Source: JAMXLO01 sp963799415
Lineage (GTDB): Bacteria; Pseudomonadota; Alphaproteobacteria; Acetobacterales; Acetobacteraceae
NCBI GenBank assembly: GCA_963799415.1
Contig: CAWCXI010000022.1
Coordinates: forward strand, 62,001 to 126,000
Length of the DNA: 64,000 bases
Direction: 5' to 3'
The notes below the pieces were generated by a model, which was not told where the DNA came from, searched no databases, and was given only the letters and a program-made list of their open reading frames with translations. Every line of letters begins with the position of its first letter. Positions within the stretch are counted from its first letter, which is position 1. This document shows positions 61,633-64,000 of the stretch, one piece after another. The translations under genes were made by a program, and so were the position numbers.

Positions 61633-62559
61633 GTGAAGATCGTCCGCCACGCGCGATCCGCGTCCGACACGGCCATCGCGATCGGCAGCTTCGACGGAGT
61701 GCACCTGGGACATCGCGCCATGATGGAGCACGTCGGCGCGGCCGCCCGCAATCGCGAAGCTCGCGTCGGCGGCGCTCACGTTCGAACCGCTGCCCCGCGA
61801 GTTCTTCTCGCCCGCCACGGCGCCCGCGCGCCTTTCGAGCCTCGGGGAAAAGCTGGGCGAGATCGCCACCCGCGGCATCGACTCGATTTTCGTGGAGCGC
61901 TTCGACGCGCGTCTCGCCGCCCTCCCGCCCGACGAATTCGCGGCACGCCTTCGCGACATGTATCGCGCACGCTGGGTCATGACGGGACAGGATTTCCGCT
62001 ACGGCGCCGCGCGCAGGGGCGACGTGGCAAGCCTCGCCGCGGCGGGCCGCGAAGCTCGGATTCGAAGTCGAAGTGCTTCCCGCCGTCACCGTGGATGGCG
62101 AGCGAGTGTCGAGCACCGCGGTGCGCAATGCCCTTGCGCGCGGCGAGTTCGCGCACGCAGCGCGCCTGCTCGGACGTCCCTATGCGATCTGCGGGCGCGT
62201 CGTGCACGGGGCGAAGCGAGGGCGCGCGATGGGATTCCCGACGGCCAATATCCGGCTTGCGCGTCCCGCGGCCCGCGCTCTCCGGGATCTTTGCGGTAAA
62301 ATGCTTCGGTGCAGCAACTCGCGGACTCGAGGGAGTGGCGAGCCTGGGAATGAACCCGGCCATCGGGAAAGACGGCCCGGCCACACTCGAAGCGTTCCTC
62401 TTCGATTTCTCCGGCGACCTCTACGGCAGGCGCCTGTCCATCGAGTTCGTGAAGAAGCTGCGCGACGAAGCGGATTTCGCTTCCGTCGACGAGCTCGCCG
62501 CGCAGATCCTTCGCGATTGCGACGCGGCGCGCGAGCACTTCCGTGCCACGAGGACTTGA
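61633..62559 (+). CDS. ribF: Bifunctional riboflavin kinase/FAD synthetase, frameshifted
   Basis: Phosphorylates riboflavin and adenylates FMN. Starts at GTG 61633 with VKIVRHARSASDTAIAIGSF followed by DGVHLGHRAMM (the nucleotidyl-transferase HxGH motif). The middle, in other frames, has VERFDARLAALPPDEFAARL and VMTGQDFRYG. The kinase domain contains RGAMGFPTANIRLA-like sequence, and SLGMNPAIGKDGPATLEAFL and FDFSGDLYGRRLSIEFVKKL. The stop at 62,559 overlaps the ileS start. Four or more indels. Confidence 0.85.
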   Translation: MKIVRHARSASDTAIAIGSFDGVHLGHRAMMEHVGAAARNREARVGGAHVRTAAPRVLLARHGARAPFEPRGKAGRDRHPRHRLDFRGALRRASRRPPARRIRGTPSRHVSRTLGHDGTGFPLRRRAQGRRGKPRRGGPRSSDSKSKCFPPSPWMASECRAPRCAMPLRAASSRTQRACSDVPMRSAGASCTGRSEGARWDSRRPISGLRVPRPALSGIFAVKCFGAATRGLEGVASLGMNPAIGKDGPATLEAFLFDFSGDLYGRRLSIEFVKKLRDEADFASVDELAAQILRDCDAAREHFRATRT

Positions 62560-64000
62560 TGCCCGACGACCCGAAGAAGATCGACTACAAGAGCACGCTC
62601 AACCTGCCGGAGACGCCGTTCCCCATGCGCGGCGACCTGGCCAAGCGCGAGCCGGGCTGGGTGCGCGCGTGGCACGACACGAAGCTCTACGAGCGTATCC
62701 GCGAGGCGTGCCGCGGCCGGGTGAAGTACGTCCTGCACGACGGGCCGCCTTACGCCAACGGCGACATCCACATGGGGCACGCCGGCAACAAGATCCTGAA
62801 GGACATGGTGGTGAAGTCGAAGACGATCGCCGGATTCGACGCGCCCTACGTGCCGGGATGGGACTGCCACGGGCTGCCGATCGAGCACGTGATCGAGAAG
62901 AAGTACGGACGCAACCTCGAGCCCAACCGGCAGCGGCAGCTTTGCCGCGCGTACGCCGCCGAGCAGATCGAGCGCCAGAAGGCCGACTTCCAGCGCCTGG
63001 GCGTCATCGGCGACTGGGACCATCCGTATACGACGATGAACCCGGCGACCGAAGGCGGCCGAAGTCCGCGCGATCGGGCGAGTCCTCGAGAGCGGGACTG
63101 CTCTATCGCGGATTGAAGCCGGTGAACTGGTGCATCGACTGCGGCTCCGCGCTCGCCGAGGCCGAGGTCGAATACGAGGACAAGACTTCACCCGCGGTCG
63201 ACGTCGCGTTCGAGGCCGTCGATCCGGCCGCCGTTGCGCGCGCCTTCGACGCGAAGGGCGTCGCCCGGGCCTCTACGCGGTCATCTGGACCACGACGCCC
63301 TGGACGCTCCCGGGCAACCAGGCGATCGCGGCGCATCCGGACATTCGAGTACGAGCTCGTCGACACCGATCGCGGCGCGCTGATCCTCGTCGCGGAGCTT
63401 CGCGAGGCGTGCCTCAAGCGCTACGGCACTCAAGGCGCGCGCCGTGCTCGGCCGCGTCGCGGGCAGCGCGCTCGCGGGCCTCGTCTTCCGCCATCCCTTC
63501 ATCGATCGCCAGGTGCCCGATGGTCCTGGGCGAGCACGTGACGACGGAGATCGGGCACGGGCCTCGTGCACACGGCTCCAGCGCACGGCGTCGAGGATTT
63601 CGACATGGGCGTGAAGTACAAGCTGCCCGCTCGACCAACCCGTGGACGACACGGGACGCTACAAGGACAAATGTCGCGCACTTCGCCGGCATGGCGCGTG
63701 CGCGATGCCGAGAAGCCGATCGTCGAATTGCTCGAGGCGAACGGCGCGCTCCTCAAGCACGAGCCCTTCCGCCACAGCTATCCGCATTGCTGGCGCCACA
63801 AGACGCCGATCATCTTCCGCGCGACGACGCAGTGGTTCATCGCCATGGACCGCGACGCGAAGGTGAAGACCGATTCGCCCGGCAAGACGCTTCGCGAGAT
63901 CGCGCTGCACGCCATCGGCAACACGCGCTTCTATCCGGAGTGGGGCCGCTCGCGCCTCACGGCGATGATCCAGAACCGCCCGGACTGGACGCTCTCGCGC
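62559..64000 (+). CDS. ileS: Isoleucyl-tRNA synthetase, N-terminal half, frameshifted, runs off the window
   Basis: The ATG at 62,559 overlaps the ribF stop (TGATG). The N-terminus DYKSTLNLPETPFPMRGDLA is followed by the class I HIGH-like motif PPYANGDIHMGHAGNKILKD and VPGWDCHGLPIEHVIEKKYG. About 63,050-64,000 needs several frame changes (pieces include VNWCIDCGSALAEAEVEYED, RHSYPHCWRHKTPIIFRATT and TLREIALHAIGNTRFYPEWG). The protein is normally about 930 residues and is cut by the window edge. The gene order murJ-ribF-ileS is typical of Betaproteobacteria, with lspA expected next. Confidence 0.9.

Overview
The window looks like three genomic sources joined end to end. Bases 1 to about 47,510 are high-GC alphaproteobacterial DNA, probably Rhodospirillales/Acetobacteraceae. 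The evidence is an alphaproteobacterial-type hemA (5-aminolevulinate synthase), a DUF1013/TrcR regulator, DUF1192 and YdcH-type small proteins, and the tkt-gap-pgk cluster. Almost every gene there is intact. From about 47,510 to 56,535 the genes look actinobacterial (Thermoleophilia-like secreted beta-propeller proteins, a YtrA-like GntR regulator, an MMPL transporter). From about 56,540 to 64,000 the order argF-argD-rpsT // murJ-ribF-ileS is betaproteobacterial. At both joins the genes on the two sides are cut at the same base. Almost every longer gene right of 47.5 kb carries several frameshifts. The simplest reading is a chimeric, poorly polished contig end; lateral transfer is much less likely.

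Alphaproteobacterial part, left to right. 0-8 kb: a metallophosphoesterase start, a CPA-type cation/proton antiporter, an HpaB-like flavin monooxygenase translationally coupled to a VOC dioxygenase, two luciferase-like (LLM) flavin oxidoreductases and a ketopantoate-reductase-like enzyme. 7.8-12.7 kb: an RlmI-like rRNA methyltransferase, hemA preceded by a lipoprotein gene and a 32-codon ORF, and an M20 amidohydrolase. 12.8-17.7 kb: tkt, gap and pgk of central carbon metabolism, then a nucleoside deoxyribosyltransferase-like gene. 17.7-22.5 kb: purK-purE-ydcH, cell-cycle and stress small proteins, Hsp20, ribosomal protein L31 and a Spy-like periplasmic protein. 22.3-33 kb: a truncated old-yellow-enzyme gene, a VOC protein, an aminotransferase with a two-gene molybdenum hydroxylase, and a KorABC-like NADPH-linked 2-oxoacid:ferredoxin oxidoreductase operon with a frameshifted ABC binding-protein gene. 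33-34.4 kb: two divergent toxin-antitoxin modules, one with a truncated PIN toxin. 34.4-39 kb: an acyl-CoA carboxylase transferase subunit divergent from an aberrant PEP carboxylase homologue. 39-47.5 kb: two GMC oxidoreductases around a decayed hydantoinase locus, an EthD protein, a cupin, a sterol-desaturase-type hydroxylase, a polysaccharide deacetylase and the 3' end of an acyl-CoA dehydrogenase gene.

The alphaproteobacterial gene set suggests a soil or water heterotroph with many oxidative catabolic enzymes next to core metabolism. Several families of GC-rich inverted repeats sit in its intergenic spaces. No CRISPR array, complete prophage, rRNA or intact tRNA was found. The most unusual items are the PEP carboxylase homologue with a rewritten catalytic loop, the korC-korA-korB operon, the coupled ORF before hemA, the clustered toxin-antitoxin remnants, a palindromic operator touching the start codon of the GntR gene, and the two chimeric joins.
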